Shown here in pieces: positions 1-6,556 of a DNA stretch of 14,767 nucleotides. The DNA lies in contig JBILTL010000044.1 in NCBI GenBank assembly GCA_044371535.1, positions 1 to 14,767 of the forward strand. Reading direction: 5' to 3'. The stretch is from CAIZGX01 sp044371535. Lineage in GTDB: Bacteria > Bacteroidota > Bacteroidia > Flavobacteriales_D > Sanyastnellaceae. The notes below the pieces were generated by a model. The model saw only the letters and a list, made by a program, of their open reading frames with translations, was not told the DNA's origin and ran no database searches. Positions within the stretch are counted from its first letter, which is position 1. The number at the start of each line of letters is the position of its first letter. Position numbers and translations under genes: made by a program.

Positions 1-1
1 T

Positions 2-580
2 GCGCGCATTCTAGACATTGGTGCAGGCTGCAGCGATTTGCCTTTCATGTTGTTGAAGAACGCAGAGGAGAAAAGGCAGAATGTAGTGCTTATCGATTCG
101 CAAGAAATGTTGAATCAGCTTCCAGATTTTTCATTTTGTGAAAAGTTTTCTGCCATGTTTCCCAACGAAACAAAACAATGGTCGAAGGAAAACGCAAATT
201 CGTTTGATGCCATTGTTTGCTACAGCGTTTTGCATTACATAGCCGTAGAATCAAGTGTTGAATTGTTTGTTGAAGCAGTGTGCGATTTGCTTGCTCCCGG
301 AGGAATGGCGCTCATAGGCGATATTCCGAATGTATCGAAAAGAAACCGTTTCTTCAGTTCGGAAGAAGGTATTCAATTCCATCAAAACAATCACGGCCCG
401 AACTCATTTCCAGAAATCAATTGGAATGAAAAAAAGCCAGGTGAGTTCAACGACGAAGATGTTTTTTCAATTTTGAAAATGGCCAGGGTGAATGGTGTCG
501 AGGCCTTCGTGCTTCCGCAAAGTAATGCTTTGCCCATGGCGAATAGAAGAGAGGATATCTTATTTGTAAAACACAAATAA
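2..580 (+). CDS. SAM-dependent methyltransferase (class I), 5' end missing
   Basis: The frame is already open at base 2, so the window cuts off the start; 192 residues plus the stop are present. The first visible residues, ILDIGAGCSDL, match motif I of class I (Rossmann-fold) methyltransferases, the glycine-rich loop that holds S-adenosylmethionine. Further on, FDAIVCYSVLHYI resembles the motif IV strand, and LLAPGGMALIGDIPN is the usual post-motif strand and turn. A TTG at 38 could be read as a start, but that would remove motif I, so the true start lies upstream. The stop is one base before the next gene's ATG, which places this in the glycan operon and suggests a sugar or lipid-linked sugar as the substrate. 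The acceptor cannot be told from the sequence. The fold is well supported; the role comes from context only. Confidence 0.8.
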   Translation, partial: ARILDIGAGCSDLPFMLLKNAEEKRQNVVLIDSQEMLNQLPDFSFCEKFSAMFPNETKQWSKENANSFDAIVCYSVLHYIAVESSVELFVEAVCDLLAPGGMALIGDIPNVSKRNRFFSSEEGIQFHQNNHGPNSFPEINWNEKKPGEFNDEDVFSILKMARVNGVEAFVLPQSNALPMANRREDILFVKHK

Positions 581-581
581 C

Positions 582-1250
582 ATGAAGAACAAACTAATCA
601 TTTTTGGAAATACAGAGTTCGCGGAAATCGCCTACGAATACTTCACGCACGACAGCGATTATGAAGTGGTAGCGTTCTGCGTTCATCGCGAATACATTAA
701 CAAACAAGAAATTTTCGGATTGCCATTGGTGGCTTTCGAAGACATTGCTGAATTGTATGCCCCTTCAGAACACGCGTTCTTCGGAGCTTGTGTATACACC
801 AAACTGAACCGACTTCGCACGCAAGTTTATTTGGAAGCAAAAGCACTCGGATATGAAATTGCATCTTACGTGAGCTCTTATGCTTTCGTTTGGAGAAACG
901 TAAAATTGGGTGAGCACGTTTTCATTTTTGAGGACAACACGCTACAACCCTTCACCGAAATTGGAAACAACGTTGTGTTGTGGAGCGGCAATCACATTGG
1001 TCATCATTCGAAAGTTGACGACAATTGCTTCATCTCTTCGCACGTTGTTATAAGCGGTGGAGTAACCATAGGTAAGAATTGTTTCCTTGGAGTGAACAGC
1101 ACCGTCAACAACGCTGTGAGCATTGGCGACGATTGCCTGCTTTCATCAGGAGCGTTGGTAGTGAAGAACATTCCAGAAGATTCAATTGTAAAAGGAAAAG
1201 ACATTTCTCCGATCTCTTGTCGCGCCTATCATAAACTTGCACCGCGATGA
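582..1250 (+). CDS. NeuD/PglD-like sugar O- or N-acyltransferase, left-handed beta-helix
   Basis: This 222-residue protein has the two-part layout of the sialic-acid O-acetyltransferase NeuD/PglD family. Residues 1-80 form a Rossmann-like N-terminal part (KLIIFGNTEFAEIAYEYF), which binds the sugar nucleotide in PglD. From about residue 105 to 205 there are hexapeptide repeats of a left-handed parallel beta-helix (VKLGEHVFI, TEIGNNVVL, SKVDDNCFI, VTIGKNCFLG, VSIGDDCLLS), the acyl-CoA site of the family. The histidine-rich stretch NHIGHHSKV (137-145) sits where the catalytic histidine of the family is expected. The ATG at 582 follows the previous stop by one base. The product probably acetylates (or formylates) a sugar nucleotide made by this operon. 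Whether the acceptor is an amino or a hydroxyl group is not visible. Family sure, substrate unknown. Confidence 0.85.
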   Translation: MKNKLIIFGNTEFAEIAYEYFTHDSDYEVVAFCVHREYINKQEIFGLPLVAFEDIAELYAPSEHAFFGACVYTKLNRLRTQVYLEAKALGYEIASYVSSYAFVWRNVKLGEHVFIFEDNTLQPFTEIGNNVVLWSGNHIGHHSKVDDNCFISSHVVISGGVTIGKNCFLGVNSTVNNAVSIGDDCLLSSGALVVKNIPEDSIVKGKDISPISCRAYHKLAPR

Positions 1251-2164
1251 ATTGGAAGCGCCTCGGAAGAATAGTAGAAGCCAATCCGAGTTTGGAATGG
1301 TCGCAGCAATACGCTGCTATTCCTACCGTGCGCATTTTGAACGAAGATGTCCTTCGCGTCTATTATTATTCCATGGATGAAAACTTCAATGGAAGAATCA
1401 GTTATGTAGATGTTTCAGCGCACAATCCTTCTGAAATTATTTTTCGAAGTAAAGACGTGCTGCTTGATATCGGAGCCGAAGGAGCCTTCGACGACGGTGG
1501 GGTTTGTCCGCTGCAATTCCTTCAACATAAAAATGAAAATTGGTTGTACTACTTAGGTGTGCAACGCACAACAGATGTGCCCTACAGATATTTTGCAGGA
1601 GTAGCGAAGGAGCAAGCCGATGGCTCGTTTCAGCGTTTTCAAGCCAATCCGGTTTTGCTTCCAACCGAAACAGAACCCGATATTCGAAGCGCAGTTTCAA
1701 TTCTTCAAGACGGAGAAAAACTGCGCATGTGGTATGTCGGCGCATTTGCTTGGATAGACCTGAACGGAAAGAATGTTCCGACGTATCGTATTCATCATGC
1801 CGTTTCAACAGACGGATTAAATTGGGAAGTGGATCAACACGATTGTATTCAATTTCAGAACGAAGATGAATTCGGATTCGGAAGACCTTGGGTCATGAAA
1901 ACCAATTTCGGATATGAAATGTACTATAGCGTTCGAACGAAGTCAGTAGGCTATCGTTTAGGTTACGCTACCTCTGAAGACGGCTATTCATGGGTAAGAC
2001 AAGATAGTGAATTGAATTTTTCAATTGGAACCGAATCGTGGGAAAACGAGTCGGTTTGCTATCCATGTGTAGTCGATGTGAATGGAAAGCGATTTCTGTT
2101 TTACAACGGAAATCAAAATGGAAAAACAGGTTTTGGCGTTGCCGTTTTGGAGGACAAAAAATGA
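1247..2164 (+). CDS. Five-bladed beta-propeller protein, GH43/GH32-like, in glycan operon
   Basis: The 305 residues show five evenly spaced copies of the blade strand typical of GH43/GH32/GH130-like propellers: LRVYYYS (36-42), NWLYYLG (98-104), LRMWYVG (159-165), YEMYYSVR (223-230) and KRFLFYNGN (281-289). Two copies of the linked pattern follow the form 'A-S-x-D-G-x-x-W' (AVSTDGLNW, 185-193; ATSEDGYSW, 241-249). No signal peptide is seen, so it should be cytoplasmic, unlike most glycoside hydrolases of this fold. Its ATG overlaps the previous stop by 4 bases. Proteins of this kind occur in O-antigen and capsule clusters, often labelled 'glycosylase' with no known reaction. It could be a glycosidase, a phosphorylase or a transferase. 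I assign the fold with confidence but no reaction. Confidence 0.75.
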   Translation: MNWKRLGRIVEANPSLEWSQQYAAIPTVRILNEDVLRVYYYSMDENFNGRISYVDVSAHNPSEIIFRSKDVLLDIGAEGAFDDGGVCPLQFLQHKNENWLYYLGVQRTTDVPYRYFAGVAKEQADGSFQRFQANPVLLPTETEPDIRSAVSILQDGEKLRMWYVGAFAWIDLNGKNVPTYRIHHAVSTDGLNWEVDQHDCIQFQNEDEFGFGRPWVMKTNFGYEMYYSVRTKSVGYRLGYATSEDGYSWVRQDSELNFSIGTESWENESVCYPCVVDVNGKRFLFYNGNQNGKTGFGVAVLEDKK

Positions 2165-3129
2165 AAATAATTCGATACACAGAAGACCATCGTCAGCAAT
2201 GGGAGGAATTCGTTTCCAACAGTAAAAACGGGACTTTTCACGTTTCAAGAAATTTCATTGACTATCACGGAACGAAGTTCAATGATCATTCGCTGCTCGC
2301 TTTTGATGAAGACGAGTTGGTGGGTGTTCTGCCAATGAATGAAAGTGGAAGGGAGGCCTTCTCGCATCAAGGTTTAACCTACGGTGGTTGGGTGCTTTCG
2401 CAAAATACTCGTCTCGATGAATTTCATGAGTTGTTCAAGAGTTTCCTGAACTACTTGTTGGCTAAGGGTTTTGAAACGCTGCATTACAAAACCATTCCTT
2501 TCATGTACCATCAGGTGCCTGCGCAGGAAGACGTTCACATGCTTTTTCTCGCTGGTGCGAAATGCACAGGTCAGCATGTGAATCCGGTTATCATTCCCTC
2601 AAACGTTCCGAAATTTCAAGAGCGAAGAGTCCGTGGAATGAAGAAGGCTTTGAAGGAAAGAGTTCGCATTGAAGTTTCAGAAAATATAGATTCCTATTAC
2701 ACAATCGTTGAAGATTTATTGAAGGCTTATGATTCAAAGCCAGCGCATTCGCGAGAAGAATTAATCGATTTGAAAAAACGATTTCCGAATGAAATAATCT
2801 TGCATGCTGCGTTTGTTGGAAATGAAATGTGCGCGGGTATACTCTGTTTTGAAACGCCCAACTGCGTGCGCTTTCAATACATAGCTTCAACATTGGAAGG
2901 GAAGGACAAAGGCGCATTGGATTTGCTTTTCGCAACGCTCATTCAAGAGACGTATTCGAAAAATAATTTCATCGATTTCGGAACAAGCACGAACAATCAA
3001 GGCGCATCTTTGGCTTTAGGCATTTCGCAACAGAAAGAGGGATTCGGCGCACGCACTAGCGTTCAGCCTATTTATACATTAGCATTAAATTCCGTAAATT
3101 GGGATGCTTTAAATGCATTTGTTTCATGA
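2161..3129 (+). CDS. FemAB/BioF2-like GNAT-fold acyltransferase
   Basis: A 322-residue protein read from the ATG at 2161, which overlaps the previous stop in an ATGA. The same frame is open back to a GTG at 2038, but that extension would run through the propeller gene and has no family-like sequence. The C-terminal part, with YIASTLEGKDKGALDLLFATLI (240-261), FIDFGTSTNNQGASLALGI (270-288) and KEGFGAR (292-298), follows the pattern of the second GNAT-like domain of FemAB/BioF2-type proteins seen in polysaccharide clusters. The middle holds a basic helix (RRVRGMKKALKERVRI, 155-170). The family transfers acyl or aminoacyl groups, usually to an amino group. In this operon the natural partner is the amino sugar made by the DegT aminotransferase, which is an inference. 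The acyl donor is unknown. Confidence 0.7.
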   Translation: MKIIRYTEDHRQQWEEFVSNSKNGTFHVSRNFIDYHGTKFNDHSLLAFDEDELVGVLPMNESGREAFSHQGLTYGGWVLSQNTRLDEFHELFKSFLNYLLAKGFETLHYKTIPFMYHQVPAQEDVHMLFLAGAKCTGQHVNPVIIPSNVPKFQERRVRGMKKALKERVRIEVSENIDSYYTIVEDLLKAYDSKPAHSREELIDLKKRFPNEIILHAAFVGNEMCAGILCFETPNCVRFQYIASTLEGKDKGALDLLFATLIQETYSKNNFIDFGTSTNNQGASLALGISQQKEGFGARTSVQPIYTLALNSVNWDALNAFVS

Positions 3130-4061
3130 AGAAAGTATCTGTAGTCATTCCGTGTTTTCATGTCGAAGAATTCATTCTTCCTCTTTTTCACAACATGCAA
3201 GAAGTGGAGAAGCAGTTGAATGCCATGGATCTTTCGCTTGAATTGGTTTGCGTTGACGATGGAAGTAAAGACGGTACGTGGGATGAATTGTTGAAGCATC
3301 GTCATTTGATTAAAGACACCCAAGTCGTTCGATTAACGCGCAACTTCGGTGCTATCTGCGCAAGCAATGCCGGATTGAAATTGGTTACTGGAGATGCTTG
3401 CACCATATACGCAGCAGACCTTCAAGACCCGTTGGAACTCATTCCAGAAATGGCGCAGCTGTGGTTGAATGGAGAGAAATACATTACTGCTGTGCGCGCG
3501 AAGAAAAGGAAAGATCCTTTGCTCACGCGCTTATACGCGAAGCTTTATTACATATTGGTGAAGTTGTTCGTGATGAAAGACTTTCCAGAAAGCGGATTCG
3601 ACATTGCGTTTTGGGACGGAAGTATTTTACAGTATTTGAAGAACACTTCGAAGAACATCAATCGTTCGTTATTCTCGCATTGGCTTGGATTCAAACCGTA
3701 TGTGATCGAGTACGAAAGAAGAGAGCGTTCAAGCGGAAAGAGTGGTTGGACATTTTCAAAGAAATGGAAGTTGTTCCTAGATTCGTTTTTAGGATTTTCT
3801 GTTGTTCCGATACGTTTCATTTCGTTTATTGGTATGTGTGTTTCGTTCCTCAGTTTCGGTTACGGAATTCTTATGCTGATAGGTGGAATAACAGGAAAAA
3901 TTTCAGAGCCAGGATTCGCAACAGTGACTTCTTTGATAACCTTCCTATTAGGATTGGTGATTGTAATGTTGGGAGTGATTGGCGAATACTTGTGGCGCAT
4001 TTTCGACGAAGTAAACAAACGACCCGAAGCGGTTGTAGAAGAGATATTGAAGAATGAGTAA
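3126..4061 (+). CDS. GT2 glycosyltransferase, ArnC/DPM1-like, polyprenyl-phosphate type
   Basis: The 311-residue product starts at the ATG at 3126 (KKVSVVIPCFHVEE), overlapping the previous stop by 4 bases. A TTG at 3099 would add nine residues but has no support. The GT2 catalytic domain shows VDDGSKDGT (43-51), RLTRNFG (69-75) and the DxD-like ADLQDP (97-102). The amphipathic stretch RSSGKSGWTFSKK (201-213) is typical of dolichol- and undecaprenyl-phosphate glycosyltransferases. Two membrane helices follow (about 228-256 and 266-289), and the tail GEYLWRIFDEVNKRP (286-300) closely follows the ArnC/GtrB form. It should transfer a sugar from a nucleotide to undecaprenyl phosphate on the inner face of the membrane. 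The next gene, an SMR-type flippase candidate, overlaps it by 8 bases, which fits making and flipping the same lipid-linked sugar. Confidence 0.88.
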   Translation: MKKVSVVIPCFHVEEFILPLFHNMQEVEKQLNAMDLSLELVCVDDGSKDGTWDELLKHRHLIKDTQVVRLTRNFGAICASNAGLKLVTGDACTIYAADLQDPLELIPEMAQLWLNGEKYITAVRAKKRKDPLLTRLYAKLYYILVKLFVMKDFPESGFDIAFWDGSILQYLKNTSKNINRSLFSHWLGFKPYVIEYERRERSSGKSGWTFSKKWKLFLDSFLGFSVVPIRFISFIGMCVSFLSFGYGILMLIGGITGKISEPGFATVTSLITFLLGLVIVMLGVIGEYLWRIFDEVNKRPEAVVEEILKNE

Positions 4062-4434
4062 GATTGTAATTTTCGGACTATCTGCCTTGTATGCCACGCT
4101 ATCTGTGGTTGGCGCATCGCTTATTAAATTAACTCTGAACAGTTGGGGCGCAGAACAACGCGGACTGGCTTCAGTGAAAGATTATTTCGCATTCTTGTTT
4201 GAACCGAAAGTGTTCTTCGGAATGGGAATCATTTTCGTTTCAGCCTTGGTACTATTCAAAGCGTTATCGCTTAGCGATTTCAGTTATGTTATTCCTGTGA
4301 GTGCAGCTGTGAATTTCATTCTTACAGCTTCAGTAGCAGCAGTATTTTTCGGAGAGAAATTGGCTTGGAACAACATCGTTGGAATTGCACTAATCATCGC
4401 AGGAGTGTTTGTGATTAATCTGAAAAAGGCATGA
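4054..4434 (+). CDS. Four-helix SMR/EamA-type membrane protein, ArnE/ArnF-like flippase candidate
   Basis: This 126-residue protein is almost entirely hydrophobic, with four predicted membrane helices at about 3-27, 52-73, 77-98 and 105-123. The helix 3-4 pattern FFGEKLAWNNIVGIALIIAGV (98-118) is the usual C-terminal signature of the drug/metabolite transporter superfamily. Lining up TM1 with EmrE by the shared Gly and Leu-x-Lys (G20, L23, K25 here; G17, L20, K22 in EmrE) puts Ser17 where EmrE has its essential Glu14. There is no acidic residue in this helix. That speaks against a proton-coupled drug pump and fits an ArnE/ArnF-like carrier of undecaprenyl-phosphate sugars. It sits between the GT2 enzyme (8-base overlap) and the SDR gene (4-base overlap). 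The substrate is inferred from this position. Confidence 0.75.
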   Translation: MSKIVIFGLSALYATLSVVGASLIKLTLNSWGAEQRGLASVKDYFAFLFEPKVFFGMGIIFVSALVLFKALSLSDFSYVIPVSAAVNFILTASVAAVFFGEKLAWNNIVGIALIIAGVFVINLKKA

Positions 4435-5423
4435 GCAAAATTCTTGTAACAGGCGCTGCGGGCTTCATTGGATCTCACTTGACAGATGCCTTGCTTGAAG
4501 CGGGACATGAAGTTGTTGGTTTCGATAATTTGTCGAACGGTAAATTGCGGAACCTTGAGAGTGCATTGGAGAATAATGCTTTTCAATTCGCGGAAGGAGA
4601 CATTTGTGATGAAGCGCAAGTGAATGAAATCATGAAGGGAGTAGATGTTGTTTATCACTTGGCTTGTCTCGGTGTTCGTCATTCCATTCACAGTCCTTTT
4701 GAAAATCATCGCGTGAATGCAGAAGGATCGCTTCGCGTTATAGAAGCTGCTAGACAAGAGAAGGTTTCAAAGTTTTTTTATATCTCGACTTCAGAGATCT
4801 ATGGCGACATTCAAACGTTTCCGATCGATGAGCTTGGTGTTCCTGCACCGAAAACGGTTTATGGAAGTAGCAAGTTAGCAGGCGAAAACTACGCCTATTC
4901 ATACAATGTGTGTTACGGACTTCCAACCGTAATCACCCGCATCTTCAACAACTACGGACCGCGTGCGCATTACGAAGGCGACGCAGGAGAGATTATACCG
5001 CGAAGTATTGTGCGCATGCTAAACGATGAACCTCCAATTGTTTTCGGAAAAGGACATGTGACGCGTGATTTCTTTTTTGTGAAAGACACGGCACGCGCAC
5101 TTGTTGGATTAATGCAGAATGAAAGAGCAGTTGGTGAAATCATAAACATTGGAACAGGCATAGAAATTTCCATGAAAGAACTCATGGAAGTCTTGATTGA
5201 AGAAATGGAATTGAAAGACCGAATGAACATTCGGTTCGAAGAAGATCGTCCTGCCGATGTTCCACGTTTGTGGGTGAATCCTTCAAAGTTCAGAGCGCTG
5301 ACAGGCTTTTCAAACGAGAAAGATTTCCGTGAAGGATTGAGAGAAACGATAGAATATTACCAAACGTTAAATCAATCGAACGATTTAATGAAGGAAATAG
5401 AACTTCAAAATTGGAAGAAATGA
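4431..5423 (+). CDS. NAD-dependent sugar-nucleotide epimerase/dehydratase (extended SDR)
   Basis: A 330-residue extended short-chain dehydrogenase. The Rossmann glycine motif is GAAGFIG (8-14), the catalytic pair is YGSSK (Tyr144, Lys148), and STSEIYG (119-125) carries the active-site Ser/Thr followed by a glutamate. C-terminal family motifs such as FGKGHVTRDFFFVKDTARAL (205-224) and NIGTG (239-243) are present. Such enzymes act on UDP-, dTDP- or GDP-sugars through a 4-keto intermediate. The glutamate in STSE also occurs in 4,6-dehydratases and in the ArnA decarboxylase, whereas simple GalE epimerases usually have SSSA at this point. A 4-keto product would feed the aminotransferase encoded directly downstream, with which it overlaps by 4 bases. 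Epimerase, dehydratase and decarboxylase all remain possible. Family certain, exact reaction open. Confidence 0.88.
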   Translation: MSKILVTGAAGFIGSHLTDALLEAGHEVVGFDNLSNGKLRNLESALENNAFQFAEGDICDEAQVNEIMKGVDVVYHLACLGVRHSIHSPFENHRVNAEGSLRVIEAARQEKVSKFFYISTSEIYGDIQTFPIDELGVPAPKTVYGSSKLAGENYAYSYNVCYGLPTVITRIFNNYGPRAHYEGDAGEIIPRSIVRMLNDEPPIVFGKGHVTRDFFFVKDTARALVGLMQNERAVGEIINIGTGIEISMKELMEVLIEEMELKDRMNIRFEEDRPADVPRLWVNPSKFRALTGFSNEKDFREGLRETIEYYQTLNQSNDLMKEIELQNWKK

Positions 5424-6556
5424 AAATCCCTGTAGCAAAGCCATATCTAGGAGTTGAAGAAGCGCAATTAGCGTACGACACCATTTTAACGAATTGGGTC
5501 ACTCAAGGTCCGCGCGTTGCAGAGTTTGAGGAAAAGTTCGCGAGTTATGTTGGAAGTGAATATGCTGTGGCCGTGAGTAATTGCACCACGGCTTTGCATT
5601 TGTCGTTAATCGTTGCAGGCATTGGTCCGGGCGACGAAGTCATTTGTCCGAGCATGAGTTACATCGCTACTGCAAACGCAATTGTTTATGTTGGAGCAAC
5701 ACCCGTTTTTGCGGAAGTAAAATCGGAGACTTACAACATAGATCCTGCTGATGTTGAGCGAAAGATTACATCAAAGACGAAGGCGATTATCGGAGTTCAT
5801 CAGATTGGACTTCCTTTCGAGATAGACGAAATAAAAACGTTGTGCGCGAAGCACAGCCTCATCTTAATTGAGGACGCTGCTTGTGCCGCGGGTTCTTCCT
5901 ACAAAGGAAATAAAATTGGTTCGCATTCAGATTTAGTTTGCTTTTCCTTCCATCCAAGAAAGGTCATTACAACGGGAGACGGCGGCATGATAGCCACTTC
6001 AAATTTCGAATACGCGGAACGTTTGAAACGTCTGCGTCAACACGGAATGAGTGTCAACGATCGCGTTCGTCATTTAAGTGACAAGGTTATAGTAGAAGAT
6101 CATTTGGAAGTTGGGTACAACTATCGCATGACCGATATTCAGGCAGCTGTAGGGATTCGTCAATTGGAAAAATTAGATTCCATCGTTGAACGAAGAAGAG
6201 AAATAGCGCAATTTTATTTGAGTGAATTGAAGGACGTCGAATGCATTCGTTTGCCTTTTGAAAGCGAAAACGATTTAACCAATTGGCAATCTTTTTCAGT
6301 TTATATAAAATCCTCTTGCCCCGTTTCAAGAAACGACATCATGCAGAAAATGCTTGACTTGGGCATTTCAACACGAAGAGGAATAATGACTTCACATCGC
6401 GAGACTGCATACAAAAACAGGGGAGAGGATATTTCGCTTCCGGTCTCTGAAGATGCCGCTGATCGCAGCATTGTGCTTCCTTTATATGTGCCTATGGCTC
6501 AAGAAGAAATGGATTATGTCATCAAACATTTCAAAGCATGTTTGAATCAAGATTAA
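5420..6556 (+). CDS. DegT/DnrJ/EryC1/StrS (ArnB-like) PLP-dependent sugar aminotransferase
   Basis: The 378-residue protein starts at the ATG at 5420, overlapping the previous stop; a TTG at 5411 is a weaker alternative. It has the full set of family marks: SNCTTALHLSL (53-63) for the cofactor phosphate, EDAACAAGSSYKG (151-163) with Asp152 against the pyridine nitrogen, and SFHPRKVITTGDGG (176-189) with Lys181 as the lysine that binds pyridoxal phosphate. NYRMTDIQAAVG (234-245) and STRRGIMTSH (317-326) shape the sugar site. The length equals that of ArnB and perosamine synthase. It should transfer an amino group, usually from glutamate, to a keto-sugar nucleotide, probably the product of the SDR enzyme just upstream. 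Position 4 of the sugar is the commonest in this family, but position 3 cannot be excluded. Confidence 0.93.
   Translation: MKIPVAKPYLGVEEAQLAYDTILTNWVTQGPRVAEFEEKFASYVGSEYAVAVSNCTTALHLSLIVAGIGPGDEVICPSMSYIATANAIVYVGATPVFAEVKSETYNIDPADVERKITSKTKAIIGVHQIGLPFEIDEIKTLCAKHSLILIEDAACAAGSSYKGNKIGSHSDLVCFSFHPRKVITTGDGGMIATSNFEYAERLKRLRQHGMSVNDRVRHLSDKVIVEDHLEVGYNYRMTDIQAAVGIRQLEKLDSIVERRREIAQFYLSELKDVECIRLPFESENDLTNWQSFSVYIKSSCPVSRNDIMQKMLDLGISTRRGIMTSHRETAYKNRGEDISLPVSEDAADRSIVLPLYVPMAQEEMDYVIKHFKACLNQD

Noticed and set aside
2038..2160. Extension of the FemAB-like gene upstream to a GTG at 2038
   Set aside because: The added 41 residues overlap the propeller gene and are rich in Cys, Trp, Arg and Lys without family likeness. 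The ATG at 2161 forms the ATGA overlap seen throughout this chain.
3398..4057. A 219-codon open frame on the plus strand inside the GT2 gene
   Set aside because: It lies wholly within a well-supported glycosyltransferase gene, is rich in arginine, cysteine and tryptophan with no domain pattern, and looks like a frame-shifted shadow.
4284..4757. A 157-codon open frame on the minus strand across the SMR-like and SDR genes
   Set aside because: It crosses the junction of two clearly real plus-strand genes and shows no recognisable domain; a shadow frame.
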